64,000 nt of DNA from Streptomyces sp. NBC_00576 (GTDB lineage: Bacteria > Actinomycetota > Actinomycetes > Streptomycetales > Streptomycetaceae). A model generated the notes under the pieces. It saw nothing but the letters and a program-made list of their open reading frames with translations, ran no database searches and was not told the DNA's origin. The position numbers and the translations under genes were made by a program. The stretch lies in the NCBI RefSeq assembly GCF_036345175.1, contig NZ_CP107780.1, positions 3,348,001 through 3,412,000 of the forward strand, in the 5' to 3' direction. Shown in pieces: positions 31,735 through 40,890 of the stretch. The stretch's first letter is position 1. Each line of letters begins with the position of its first letter.

Positions 31735-32122
31735 TCAGCACCCTTTCCAGCAGCGCGCGGTCCGGCTGCCCCGGCCCGTGACCGGTTCCGTACACACGGA
31801 TCTTTCCCTGGTCCGCGAGATCGCTCAGAAGCACGCGGACCACACCCAGCGGCGTCCTCAGCAGCGCGGCGATCTCGGCCACCGTACGCATCCGGCGGCA
31901 CAGTTCGACGATGGCCCGCAGCTCCGGCATGACCCGGGTGCTGAGGGAACCATTCTCCAACTCCTTGCGCTCCTCGGACGCTTCGATCGCGGCGACGAAC
32001 GTCTCGACGAGGAGTACATGGCCGAAGCGGGTCCGGCCGCCGGTCAGCGAGTACGGGCGTACCCGGGCCGGTTTGCGGTCGCCGCCCCGGACGGGCAACC
32101 TGGGCACGGCGGGCGTACTCAC
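31715..32122 (-). CDS. cvnC: Conservon DUF742 protein CvnC
   Basis: A 135-residue DUF742 protein with a winged-helix-like core. RVRPYSLTGGRTRFG is the family signature, followed by LSTRVMPELRAIVELCRRMRT and VAEIAALLRTPLGVVRVLLSDL. The GTG at 32122 overlaps the cvnB stop (GTGA). It is the third component of the conservon and is thought to bind CvnB or CvnD rather than DNA. Confidence 0.92.
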   Translation of the reverse strand: MSTPAVPRLPVRGGDRKPARVRPYSLTGGRTRFGHVLLVETFVAAIEASEERKELENGSLSTRVMPELRAIVELCRRMRTVAEIAALLRTPLGVVRVLLSDLADQGKIRVYGTGHGPGQPDRALLERVLSGLRRL

Positions 32123-32673
32123 TTGGCACCCCCCGCCGACCGGTCCCGCACTGCCCGGACCGCCATCGGACCGACCCCGACCGGCTCGTTGTCCGTCGCC
32201 CCCCGCTCGATCGACTCCCGTAGTTCACTGCGGAGTTCAGGGGTCAGGACGTGGCCGGCGCGGCCCACGAAGAGCGCCATGTGGTACGCCACCACGCTCA
32301 TGTCGCAGTCCGGGGAGCCGTGCACACCGAGCAGCGAGCCGTCGCTGATCGACATCACGAAGAGGGTGCCGTCCTCCATCGCGACCATGGTCTGCTTGAC
32401 GCCGCCGTAGTCCATCAGCTTGGCGGCGCCGATGGTGAGGCTGCCGATACCGGAGACGATCGTGGCGAGGTCGGCGGCGGAGCCCTTGGGGCCGGTCGGC
32501 TGGTCAGGCCGACGTTCCGCGTTCCTGTCTGGGTCGGACGAGAGCAGGAGCAGCCCGTCCGAGGAGACGACCGCGACCGACGTCAGTCCCGGCACCTCCT
32601 CGACGAGATTGGTCAGCAGCCAGTGCAGGTTGCGGGCTTCACTACTCAGGCCGAAGGTACTGGGCGCGGTCAA
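32119..32673 (-). CDS. cvnB: Conservon roadblock/LC7 protein CvnB
   Basis: The protein has 184 residues. The TTG at 32673 follows a GAGGAGG site and overlaps the cvnA stop. The roadblock/LC7 fold shows SEARNLHWLLTNLVEEVPGL, VAVVSSDGLLLLSS and GTLFVMSISDGSLLGV. The protein is probably the GTPase-activating or scaffold partner of CvnD. The C-terminal 40 residues are polar and probably flexible. Confidence 0.93.
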   Translation of the reverse strand: MTAPSTFGLSSEARNLHWLLTNLVEEVPGLTSVAVVSSDGLLLLSSDPDRNAERRPDQPTGPKGSAADLATIVSGIGSLTIGAAKLMDYGGVKQTMVAMEDGTLFVMSISDGSLLGVHGSPDCDMSVVAYHMALFVGRAGHVLTPELRSELRESIERGATDNEPVGVGPMAVRAVRDRSAGGAK

Positions 32674-35585
32674 CTGCTTGCCTCCTCGACTGTTCCCCCC
32701 GTGGCTTCTTCGGCGCGTGCCGGCTGAGCCGTACGTGCCGGTTCTTCCGTCTGTGTTGCCTGTGTTGTCTGTGTTGTCTGCGCCGACCGTCCCGTCTGCT
32801 CGGCGATCTCCGCCTCCACGTCACGGTGTCCGTCGCGCGCACCCCGCTGGAACCCGCCGAGCCTGCGGCGCAGTGCCTCGGCATCGACGGATCCCATACG
32901 TGGTCTCGGCGGCGCCGCGGGCGCGGTGATCTTCGGGGTCCGCTTGGGCAACCCCTTGTCGGTGACCGGCTCCTCCTCGGCGCGCTCGTGCGCGTCGGGG
33001 CCGATGGCATAGGGGTCCGAGACGGTTTCGGTGTCGGTGTCGGTGTCGGGAGCCGTGGGGACGGTCGGCTCGGCGGTGTCCTCGGCCGGGGGTTCCGGCG
33101 CGAACAGTTCCATGGTGATCTCGGACGCGGGGAGGGGCGCGGGGTCGGACTCCGGCGTTGGCACGTCCGTGTCCGAGCCGGTGTCCGAGTCCGAGTCAGC
33201 CTCGGCGTCGGCCTCCGCGTTCCGTACGGCTCGCTCCGCCAGGGCGATCATCGGGTCCGGTGCGTCGGCCGGGATCAGGTCGTCGGCCGGCGCCTCGTCC
33301 GGCTCCGCCTCCAGTTCCCCGCCCGGCTCCTCGGCCTCCGAACGCCCTTGCAGGACATTGGAGTTGACCTCTGCGTCGGCCCCCGGGAAGGACAGTGTCG
33401 AGCCGCCGAGCGTCGACGTGGCCGACGGCGATACGGCGGCCGGGTCCGGGACCAGCAGCGCCTTCGGCAGTATGACGACCGCCGCGACACCACCCTGCTT
33501 CTGCTCCCGCAACTGCACCCGCACACCGTGCCGATGGGCGAGCCGCGCGACGACGTACAGTCCGAGCCCGATCCCGTCGCCGCCCTCCTTCTCGGCGGCC
33601 TCACCCGTTTCGCTCGTCTCGTACGTGTCGTGCGGGGCGTCCGGATCGAAGTCGGCGAGGCGGGAGTTGAGGCGGACCAGGCGCTCGGCGGTCATGCCGA
33701 TGCCCTCGTCCTGGACGGAGAGCATGATCTCGCCGCTCTCCAGGAGCCAGCCGGAGATCTCCACCGGGAGCTCGGGCGGGGTGAACGAGGTGGCGTTCTC
33801 CAGGAGTTCGGCCAGCAGATGACTGACGTCGTCGGCGGCGAACCCGGCGAGATGCGCGTGCGGCGGCAGCGCGGAGATGCGTACCCGCTCGTACCGCTCG
33901 ATCTCGCTCACGGCGGCGCGGACCACGTCGACGAGCGGGACGGGACCCACGTGCTGGTGGCCGTGTTCGGCGCCGGCGAGGACGAGGAGGTTCTCGCTGT
34001 GCCGGCGCATGACGGTGGCGAAGTGGTCGAGCTTGAAGAGGGTGGCGAGCCGGTCCGGGTCCTGCTCGCGCTCCTCCAGGCCCTCGATGACGGCGAGTTG
34101 GCGCTCGACGAGGCCCAGGGTGCGCAGCGCGAGGTTTACGAAGGTGCCGTGGATGCTGTCCCGGGTGCGCGCCAACTGGGTGGCGGCGTCGGCGAGTTCG
34201 GCGCGCAGTTCCTCACGGGCGTCGGCCATCTTCTGGCGCTGGCCGACCAGGTGCTTGCGGTCGGCCTCCAGGGTGGCGATGCGCTCGTGGACGGCCAGGG
34301 CACGGGTGTGCAGGGCGTTGACGGAGCGGACGACCTGGGCGAACTCGTCGTTGCGGCCGGTGAACTTGACCGGTTCCTCGACGAGCGGATCGGCGGCCTC
34401 GGCGAGCCGGGCGGTGCCCCGGCGCAGCACGGAGAGCGGGCGGGTGAGGGTGCGGGCCATGGCGGTGGCGATACCGACGGCGACCAGGAGGAGGGCGCCG
34501 AGGGCGGCGATCCGGATCTCCAGGTCGGTGACGTCGTCGTCGCGGAGCTGGATGAGGGCCTTGGTGCGGCGGTCGTAGAGGGAGGACTCGACGCCGCGCA
34601 TCAGCTCGACGCGGGCGGAGAGGGCCGCGTCCACGGCGCTGAGGCCGGTGGCCAGTTCGCGCGTGGACAGCGTGGGCTGGTCGGTGAGTGAGGCGAGGTA
34701 CTTGTCGGCGGTGTCGACCTCGGGTCCGGTGACCGTGGAGTCGTAACTGCCGACGGCGGCCTCGGGGGCGCTCTCGCGGAAGTCTGCGAGCGCCGCGTCC
34801 GAGCGCAGACGGGCCTGCTGGGCGGCGGCGCTGAGGGCGCCCCGCTGCTTGGTGTTCGCCGGTGTGGTGACGGTCTGGTCGGAGGTCAGTCCGGTGACCG
34901 GGTCGTACACGGACTCGGTGGACGTCGGCACACTGAGCGCGGCGAGGAGAAGGCCCCGGGCGGCGGCGGCCTGCTGGACGGCGGAGTCGAGCTCGGCGAA
35001 TGCGTACGCGCCTGCGCCCGCACGGGACGGCTGCTGCTCGGCCAACTGCTCGGCGAGACGGTGCAGGCCGACGATGGCGGCGGAGTACGTCTCGTGCGCC
35101 TGGAGAGCGGTGCTCTTCCCGGCGAGCGCCTCTTTGCGCAGCGACGCGATGTCGTCCAGGTCGGCGCGCAGCGCGGCCGGGGTGTCGGGGTTCGCGAGCA
35201 GATCGCCGACCTGCCGGTCGACGCGGGTGGTGCGCTGCTCGGAGGGCGCCTTCACCTTGGCTCGGCCGGCGGCGAGGTAGACGGTGACCTCGTCGCGTTC
35301 GTCGGCGAGCGAGTGGGCGAGAGTCAGGGAGTCCTGGGTCTGCGCCGCGAGTGTCACCAGATCCTGGGAGTCGTGGAGCTGGGAGGAGGCGGCGACGACG
35401 GACGGGGCGCCGGCCCCGGCGATCGCGGCGGCCACGACGGCGACGGCCACGATGAGCCGGTTGCGGACGTGGGCGGGGCGTCCCCGGCCCGCGGGATCGG
35501 TCGGGGCGCCACCGGTAGCGCTCCCCGCGGGAGCTGTCTGCCTGCCTGTGCGCCGAGGCCGCGTCTTCTGCACCGGTGCTCGCAT
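32670..35585 (-). CDS. cvnA: Conservon sensor kinase-like protein CvnA (NIT domain)
   Basis: A 971-residue protein. TM1 is about residues 43-66. A large extracytoplasmic NIT (nitrate/nitrite-type) helical sensor lies at about 70-350, TM2 at about 357-378, and HAMP at about 380-440. A dimerisation helix carries a LDHFATVMRRHSENLL motif. The ATPase domain has LLAELLENATSFTPP (N-box), VQDEGIGM (G1) and GIGLGLYVVARLAHRHG (G2). A long acidic, disordered C-terminal tail with SDSDTGSDTD-type runs follows. There is no receiver partner; output goes through CvnB-D. The ATG at 35585 opens a basic leader. Confidence 0.92.
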   Translation of the reverse strand: MRAPVQKTRPRRTGRQTAPAGSATGGAPTDPAGRGRPAHVRNRLIVAVAVVAAAIAGAGAPSVVAASSQLHDSQDLVTLAAQTQDSLTLAHSLADERDEVTVYLAAGRAKVKAPSEQRTTRVDRQVGDLLANPDTPAALRADLDDIASLRKEALAGKSTALQAHETYSAAIVGLHRLAEQLAEQQPSRAGAGAYAFAELDSAVQQAAAARGLLLAALSVPTSTESVYDPVTGLTSDQTVTTPANTKQRGALSAAAQQARLRSDAALADFRESAPEAAVGSYDSTVTGPEVDTADKYLASLTDQPTLSTRELATGLSAVDAALSARVELMRGVESSLYDRRTKALIQLRDDDVTDLEIRIAALGALLLVAVGIATAMARTLTRPLSVLRRGTARLAEAADPLVEEPVKFTGRNDEFAQVVRSVNALHTRALAVHERIATLEADRKHLVGQRQKMADAREELRAELADAATQLARTRDSIHGTFVNLALRTLGLVERQLAVIEGLEEREQDPDRLATLFKLDHFATVMRRHSENLLVLAGAEHGHQHVGPVPLVDVVRAAVSEIERYERVRISALPPHAHLAGFAADDVSHLLAELLENATSFTPPELPVEISGWLLESGEIMLSVQDEGIGMTAERLVRLNSRLADFDPDAPHDTYETSETGEAAEKEGGDGIGLGLYVVARLAHRHGVRVQLREQKQGGVAAVVILPKALLVPDPAAVSPSATSTLGGSTLSFPGADAEVNSNVLQGRSEAEEPGGELEAEPDEAPADDLIPADAPDPMIALAERAVRNAEADAEADSDSDTGSDTDVPTPESDPAPLPASEITMELFAPEPPAEDTAEPTVPTAPDTDTDTETVSDPYAIGPDAHERAEEEPVTDKGLPKRTPKITAPAAPPRPRMGSVDAEALRRRLGGFQRGARDGHRDVEAEIAEQTGRSAQTTQTTQATQTEEPARTAQPARAEEATGGTVEEASS

Positions 35586-36009
35586 TCCTGACTCGTGTGC
35601 CCATGGGCCCGGGTGACGATCCGTGGGGACCGGGGTGACGATCCGTCAACTGCATGGCCGCCCGGATGGTTCTGGCCTGCCGCTCACCCGGTACGGTTCC
35701 GGTTCCCCGGCACGGTCCGGCTCCCGACCCTCCCATGCCGGTGGGCGGGGAGCGCGCGTCACCTGACCCGCCACTCAAAGGAGTGAACATCAAGGAGTCA
35801 ACCTCGGCCGGGAGTTGGCGGCAAGTTCCTCTGGCCTGTGCTGCCACCGTGCCCGGCAGGCCGGTTGGACGTGGACGGCGGGCTTTGACATTATCCGCCG
35901 CGACGTCTTCACGGAGTAGCTCATTCCCTTCCAAATCAGGCGACTGACCAGCGGCTACACGCTGTTTCGGCAATTGTTGCCAGCCTTTTGAGAAGCTTGT
36001 GGAGGGCTC
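35586..36009. other. 424-bp intergenic region between cvnA and the PP2C-like gene
   Basis: This divergent gap probably holds promoters for both genes. GGGTGACGATCCGT occurs twice, at about 35611-35624 and 35635-35648, as a direct repeat near the cvnA side. TTGACA near 35885-35890 is the best -35 toward the + strand gene. A GTG frame at 35783-35947 (54 codons) has no domain and poor support, so it is not called. Confidence 0.45.
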
Positions 36010-36816
36010 GTGCAGACTGGCCGGATGCGCACTGAACTCGTCACGGAGCCCGGCGATCCGGCCCGCCCCAATGAGGACTTCGCAGCGATCGGACTTCCCG
36101 CCTCCGGACAGGGCGGTTCGCTCGTCCTCCTGGACGGGGTGACTCCCCCCAGGACCGGGACGGGTTGTCTGCATTCCGTCCCCTGGTACACGGCCCGCCT
36201 CGGCGGCGCCCTGACCGAACTGTCGGTTTCGCAACGGGATATGCCCCTGACCGAGGTGCTGGCGGCGGCGATCTCTCGTACCGCCGAGGCCCACGTGCAA
36301 ACCTGTGACCTTTCTCACCCGCGTACACCTCAGGCGACCGTGGTTCTCGCCCGCTGGTCACCGGCCACCGTCGAGCACCTGGTCCTGTCCGACTCGGCCC
36401 TGCTGACCGGGTCCCCCGACGGCACGGTCACCGCACACCTGGACGACCGGCTGTCCCGTGTCCCCCGCGCCTCCCTGGCCACGGACGCGATCGCCGACGC
36501 GACGGTACGTAACAAGGAGGGCGGCTTCTTCACGGCGGCGGCCGATCCCTCGGTGGCGTCCCGCGCGGTGACGGGCTCGCTCCCGCGCGCCGAGGTCCGC
36601 GCCCTGGCCGCGCTGACGGACGGTGCGACCCGCTGGGTGGAGAGGTTCGGCGAGGGCGACTGGACGGCCTGCTTCACCGCCGTACGCAAGGAGGGCGCCG
36701 GGGCGCTGGTGCACCGCGTACGGGAGCTGGAGCGGGCGGACGCGGACGGGGGCCGACCGCGCCTGGGCCGCAGCAAGACGCACGACGACGCGACGGTGGT
36801 CTACGTCGAGCTGTGA
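36010..36816 (+). CDS. PP2C-like phosphatase-fold protein
   Basis: A 268-residue protein from a GTG at 36010, after a GGAGG at 36001; the ATG at 36025 is an alternative. Motifs in PP2C order: PGDPARPNEDFAAIG, SLVLLDGVTPP, then HLVLSDSALL, AALTDGATRWVE and KTHDDATVVYVEL. Key aspartates of the metal site are present (DG in LLDGV, D in TDGA, final HDD). Streptomyces have many such regulatory Ser/Thr phosphatases. It is convergent with the MarR gene. Confidence 0.82.
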   Translation: MQTGRMRTELVTEPGDPARPNEDFAAIGLPASGQGGSLVLLDGVTPPRTGTGCLHSVPWYTARLGGALTELSVSQRDMPLTEVLAAAISRTAEAHVQTCDLSHPRTPQATVVLARWSPATVEHLVLSDSALLTGSPDGTVTAHLDDRLSRVPRASLATDAIADATVRNKEGGFFTAAADPSVASRAVTGSLPRAEVRALAALTDGATRWVERFGEGDWTACFTAVRKEGAGALVHRVRELERADADGGRPRLGRSKTHDDATVVYVEL

Positions 36817-36861
36817 AGCCCGGCGGCGATGAACTGCCGGCTACGGTGGGGGCGGCGGGGG

Positions 36862-37464
36862 CTACTTCTCCATGCCGAGGTTGAGCTGATGCAGCAGCCT
36901 GGCCAGTTCGGCCACCTCGACGCGGTCCCAGGCGGCCAGCTCACGCACGTACCGCGCCCGTCGCGCCTCCCGGACTTTACGGAAACGGACGCGGCCCTCG
37001 TCCGTGAGGTGGACGAGCCAGGCGCGGCCGTCGGCCGGGTCCGGCTCGCGGGCGATGAGGCCCAGCTGCTCCAGGGCGCGCAGTTGGCGGGACATGGTGG
37101 CCTTGCCGACGCCGATGTAGGCCGCGAGTTCGGTGGCACGCTGGCGCCCGCACTCGTCGAGCCGCACCAGCAGTCCGTACGCCGACGACTCCAGGTCGGG
37201 ATGGACCTCGCGGGCCATCTCCCCGGAGTTGGCCCGGGCGCGCCGCAGGAACACGGTCAACTCGCGCTCCAGGGCGAGGAATTCCCGCTCCACCCCGCGC
37301 CCGGGCGCCGTGGACTCGACACGCTGCCTGCCGAGGCTCCCCTCGCCGTTCCCGTCCTCGTGCACGCCAGCACCCCTGATCCGGTTTCGCCGCTGAAGAA
37401 AGTTTCCGTCGTACACGGCCGTCGCCGCAGCTCGGACAGTATTTCGCAGGCTCGGAGCGACCAT
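36862..37464 (-). CDS. MarR-family transcriptional regulator
   Basis: A 200-residue protein. The ATG at 37464 has a GGAGGG site upstream; a GTG at 37365 would give a 167-residue protein nearer the family length. The winged helix is YGLLVRLDECGRQRATELAAYIGVGKATMSRQLRALEQLGLIAREPD with a DGRAWLVHLTDEG wing. It lies downstream of lon on the same strand but behind a terminator-like hairpin. The ligand and targets are unknown. Confidence 0.88.
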   Translation of the reverse strand: MVAPSLRNTVRAAATAVYDGNFLQRRNRIRGAGVHEDGNGEGSLGRQRVESTAPGRGVEREFLALERELTVFLRRARANSGEMAREVHPDLESSAYGLLVRLDECGRQRATELAAYIGVGKATMSRQLRALEQLGLIAREPDPADGRAWLVHLTDEGRVRFRKVREARRARYVRELAAWDRVEVAELARLLHQLNLGMEK

Positions 37465-37505
37465 GTCATCCAGGTCCCTCCAAGCACCGATTCGGCGTAC
37501 GGGAA

Positions 37506-37533
37506 GGCCCGGACCCCTTCCGGGACCCGGGCC
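37506..37533 (-). terminator. Terminator-like hairpin after lon
   Basis: GGCCCGG (37506-37512) can pair with CCGGGCC (37527-37533), with alternative GGAAGG/CCTTCC pairing inside. It lies in the 90-bp gap between lon and marR. No T-run follows, so strength is uncertain. Confidence 0.5.
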
Positions 37534-37554
37534 CTCACCGACCGGCAGCGTCCG

Positions 37555-39969
37555 TCACGCCGCTGCCGGAACCTTCACCTCCGCCGGGTTCTCCGCCGGG
37601 GTGAGCGCCAGTTCGAGGACCTGGCGGACGTCCGTGACGGCGTGGACGTCGAGCTTCTCCAGGACCTCGGCCGGGACGTCGTCCAGGTCGGCCTCGTTGC
37701 GCTTCGGGATGATCACGGTGGTGACGCCGGCCCGGTGGGCGGCGAGCAGCTTCTGCTTCACACCGCCGATGGGCAGCACCCGCCCGGTCAGCGACACCTC
37801 GCCGGTCATGGCGACGTCCGTCCGGACGAGCCGTCCGCTGAGCAGCGAGGCGAGGGCGGTCGTCATGGTGACGCCCGCACTCGGACCGTCCTTGGGCACG
37901 GCCCCCGCCGGGAAGTGGATGTGCACACCCCGGTCCTTCAGATCACCCACGGGCAGCTCCAGTTCGGCGCCGTGCGAGCGCAGGAAGGAGAGCGCGATCT
38001 GCGCGGACTCCTTCATGACGTCGCCGAGCTGCCCGGTGAGGGTCAGTCCGGCGGCGCCGGTCTCCGGATCGGCCAGCGACGCCTCGACGTAGAGGACGTC
38101 GCCCCCGGCCCCGGTGACCGCGAGCCCGGTCGCCACACCCGGTACGGCGGTGCGCCGCTCGGCCGGGTCGGTGGCGGACTCGGGCACGTGGTGGGGCCGC
38201 CCGATGAGTCCGCGCAGATCGTCGTCCGTGACGGTGAACGGCAGCTTCCGCTCCCCGAGTTCGTGCTGTGCTGCGACCTTGCGCAGCAGCCGCGCGATGG
38301 ACCGCTCCAGGTTGCGGACGCCGGCCTCCCGTGTGTACTCCCCGGCGAGCTTGCGCAACGCGCTCTCGTCCAGGGCTACTTCGGCGTCTTCGAGGCCGGC
38401 CCGCTCCAACTGCCGGGGCAGCAGGTGGTCCCGGGCGATGACGACCTTCTCGTCCTCGGTGTACCCGTCCAGCCGGACGAGCTCCATCCGGTCGAGCAGG
38501 GCCTCGGGAATGGCTTCGAGGACGTTGGCGGTGGCGAGGAACACCACGTCGCTGAGGTCGAGTTCGACTTCGAGGTAGTGGTCGCGGAAGGTGTGGTTCT
38601 GCGCCGGGTCGAGGACTTCGAGCAGCGCGGCGGCGGGGTCGCCCCGGAAGTCGGAGCCGACCTTGTCGATCTCGTCGAGGAGAACGACGGGGTTCATGGA
38701 CCCGGCCTCCTTGATGGCCCGCACAATGCGCCCGGGCAGCGCACCGACATACGTACGCCGGTGCCCGCGGATCTCGGCCTCGTCCCTGACCCCGCCCAGC
38801 GCGACCCGGACGAACTTCCGGCCCATGGCGTGCGCGACGGACTCGCCGAGGCTGGTCTTTCCGACGCCGGGCGGCCCGACGAGCGCGAGCACGGCGCCAC
38901 CACGACGCCCGCCCACGACCCCGAGCCCGCGCTCCGCGCGCCGCTTGCGCACGGCGAGGTACTCGGTGATGCGCTCCTTCACGTCCTCCAGGCCCGCGTG
39001 CTCGGCGTCGAGCACGGCCTGGGCTCCCTGGATGTCGTACGAGTCCTCGGTCCGCTCGTTCCAGGGCAGTTCGAGAACGGTGTCGAGCCAGGTCCTGATC
39101 CAGCCGCCCTCGGGCGACTGGTCGGAGGACCGCTCCAGCTTGTCGACCTCCTTGAGGGCGGCCTCGCGCACCTTCTCGGGCAGGTCGGCGGCCTCGACGC
39201 GGGTCCGGTAGTCGTCGGACTCCTCGCCGTCCTGCTCACCGTTGATCTCGCGCAGCTCCTTGCGTACCGCTTCCAGCTGCTTCCGCAGCAGGAACTCCCG
39301 CTGCTGCTTGTCGACGCCTTCCTGGACGTCCTTCGCGATGGTCTCGGCGACATCCTGCTCGGCGAGGTGGTCGCGCAGCTGCTGGGTGGCGAGCTTCAGC
39401 CGGGCCACCGGGTCGGTGGTCTCCAGCAGTTCGATCTTCTGGTCGGTGCTGAGGAAGGGCGAGTAACCGGAATTGTCGGCAAGGGTGGAAACATCGTCGA
39501 TGGCCTGTACCCGGTCGACGACCTGCCAGGCGCCGCGCTTGCGGAGCCAGGCGGTGGCAAGTGCCTTGTATTCCTTGGCAAGTTCGGTGACATGACCGGG
39601 CACGGGGTCCGGGACGGTCTCGTCGATCCGCGTCCCCTCCACCCACAGCGCGGCCCCCGGCCCGGTGGTCCCGGCGCCGATGCGCACGCGCCCCAGGGCA
39701 CGGATGAGGGCGCCCGGATCCCCGTCGGCCAGTCGGCCGACCTGCTCCACGGTGCCGAGGACACCGGTACTCGGGTATGTCCCGTCGATGCGCGGCACCA
39801 GCAGAACCCTGGGCTTGCCGGGCTCGGTACGCGCGGCGGCCTGGGCGGCCTCCACCGCGGCACGCACATCGGCGTCGTTCAGGTCCAGCGGAACCACCAT
39901 GCCGGGCAGCACGACCTCGTCGTCGAGCGGCAGCACGGGCAGTGTGAGCGGTGTGGACGTCGAAGCCAT
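37555..39969 (-). CDS. lon: ATP-dependent protease Lon
   Basis: An 804-residue LonA protease from the ATG at 39969. The N-terminal substrate domain (LPVLPLDDEVVLPGMVVPLDL) and coiled coil run to about residue 310. The AAA+ module has Walker A GPPGVGKTSLGE (about 365) and Walker B VVLLDEIDKVG. The protease domain has the catalytic serine in PKDGPSAGVTM (about 695) and lysine in GVKQKLLAAHRAG (about 738). It degrades damaged and regulatory proteins. A HAIR site 23 bp upstream shows heat-shock control by HspR. Confidence 0.97.
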   Translation of the reverse strand: MASTSTPLTLPVLPLDDEVVLPGMVVPLDLNDADVRAAVEAAQAAARTEPGKPRVLLVPRIDGTYPSTGVLGTVEQVGRLADGDPGALIRALGRVRIGAGTTGPGAALWVEGTRIDETVPDPVPGHVTELAKEYKALATAWLRKRGAWQVVDRVQAIDDVSTLADNSGYSPFLSTDQKIELLETTDPVARLKLATQQLRDHLAEQDVAETIAKDVQEGVDKQQREFLLRKQLEAVRKELREINGEQDGEESDDYRTRVEAADLPEKVREAALKEVDKLERSSDQSPEGGWIRTWLDTVLELPWNERTEDSYDIQGAQAVLDAEHAGLEDVKERITEYLAVRKRRAERGLGVVGGRRGGAVLALVGPPGVGKTSLGESVAHAMGRKFVRVALGGVRDEAEIRGHRRTYVGALPGRIVRAIKEAGSMNPVVLLDEIDKVGSDFRGDPAAALLEVLDPAQNHTFRDHYLEVELDLSDVVFLATANVLEAIPEALLDRMELVRLDGYTEDEKVVIARDHLLPRQLERAGLEDAEVALDESALRKLAGEYTREAGVRNLERSIARLLRKVAAQHELGERKLPFTVTDDDLRGLIGRPHHVPESATDPAERRTAVPGVATGLAVTGAGGDVLYVEASLADPETGAAGLTLTGQLGDVMKESAQIALSFLRSHGAELELPVGDLKDRGVHIHFPAGAVPKDGPSAGVTMTTALASLLSGRLVRTDVAMTGEVSLTGRVLPIGGVKQKLLAAHRAGVTTVIIPKRNEADLDDVPAEVLEKLDVHAVTDVRQVLELALTPAENPAEVKVPAAA

Positions 39970-39991
39970 GATCTCCCCTTCGGCATTCAAG

Positions 39992-40010
39992 TTGAGCTAT
40001 GCCGACTCAA
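39992..40010 (-). promoter_or_regulatory. HAIR operator (HspR binding site) of lon
   Basis: TTGAGC-TATGCCG-ACTCAA fits the HAIR consensus CTTGAGT-N7-ACTCAAG, with the standard 7-bp spacer and small changes at the outer and inner edges. HspR repression of lon through such a site is known in Streptomyces. The site is 23 bp from the start codon. Confidence 0.85.
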
Positions 40011-40146
40011 TGCTTGGCGGCGGTTGATTGTTCCCCGGGGCGTGTTCGCCGTGAGCGATCACCTCTGCCGCGACTGCCGGGCACCCGCCTACAGTCATCT
40101 ACGTAACACTCATTAACGCATAACAGCTATTACACAAGGGGTCGGC

Positions 40147-40890
40147 GTGGGCGGAAACAAGGACGGAACCGTGCGGGCCTGGGTAGACGGCTGGGTCGTC
40201 TCGCGCGGGGCATCTCCGCCCCTGGTCGAGCCCTGGGGATACACGATCGACGTGGGTACGGCCGAGCACGTCACCCGGCACGTCCTCGACGCGGTGAACG
40301 ACGACGTCGACGAACGGACCGTCCGGAAGGTGGCCGACGCGGTGACCGGCTCGGGCGTATGGCTCAAGGTGTTCGACGACCCGGCGAGGGTCGGCGGCTG
40401 GCTCGGCGAGGGCTGGTGGGTCGATCCCGAGCCGGGCTACCTGATGTCGGTTCCGCTGACGCCCACGGAGGCGCCGCCCGCCCCCGACGGTTACCGGGTC
40501 CGCGTCTGGACGCGCGCCGGGGTGACCCGCGTCCTGCTCGCGGCGCCCGACGGTTCCTGGGCGGCCCGCGGCCAGCTCGCCCCGACGGGCAGCACGGCGG
40601 TCGTCGACCAGGTGGAGACCTCCCCCGCGCACCGCCGCCGGGGACTCGGCTCCTTCGTGATGCGAACGCTCGCGCAGGAGGCCGTCGCCCAGGGCGCGGA
40701 GAGAGGCGTTCTGGCCGGGACACCGGACGGCCGGGCGCTGTACGAGGCGTTGGGCTGGCGGGTGGAGGCGTTTCTGACGAGCGCGAAGTACATGGGGGCG
40801 AAGGCGGATCAGGCCGGTGTCAGTGCGCTTCCGGCACCGCTGAGTACATCCAGGTGCCGTCCGACAGGGCGGCCAGGACCCGGCGCTTGA
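40147..40890 (+). CDS. GNAT-family N-acetyltransferase
   Basis: A 247-residue protein from a GTG at 40147 with an AAGGGG site. The acetyl-CoA motif A is VDQVETSPAHRRRGLGSFVMRTLAQEA (the R/Q-x-x-G-x-G/A site is RRRGLG), followed by GTPDGRALYEALGW. The N-terminal 100 residues are a non-GNAT region found in related actinobacterial proteins. The substrate is unknown. Its last 71 bp overlap the end of the convergent gene; the C-terminal residues in that overlap look unstructured. Confidence 0.85.
   Translation: MGGNKDGTVRAWVDGWVVSRGASPPLVEPWGYTIDVGTAEHVTRHVLDAVNDDVDERTVRKVADAVTGSGVWLKVFDDPARVGGWLGEGWWVDPEPGYLMSVPLTPTEAPPAPDGYRVRVWTRAGVTRVLLAAPDGSWAARGQLAPTGSTAVVDQVETSPAHRRRGLGSFVMRTLAQEAVAQGAERGVLAGTPDGRALYEALGWRVEAFLTSAKYMGAKADQAGVSALPAPLSTSRCRPTGRPGPGA

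Noticed and set aside
35783..35947. 54-codon small gene upstream of the PP2C-like gene
   Set aside because: The possible ribosome site overlaps the start codon and the product has no family features.
36829..40116. Very long frame antisense to lon and marR
   Set aside because: It runs across two well-supported genes and a terminator and has no recognisable domain.
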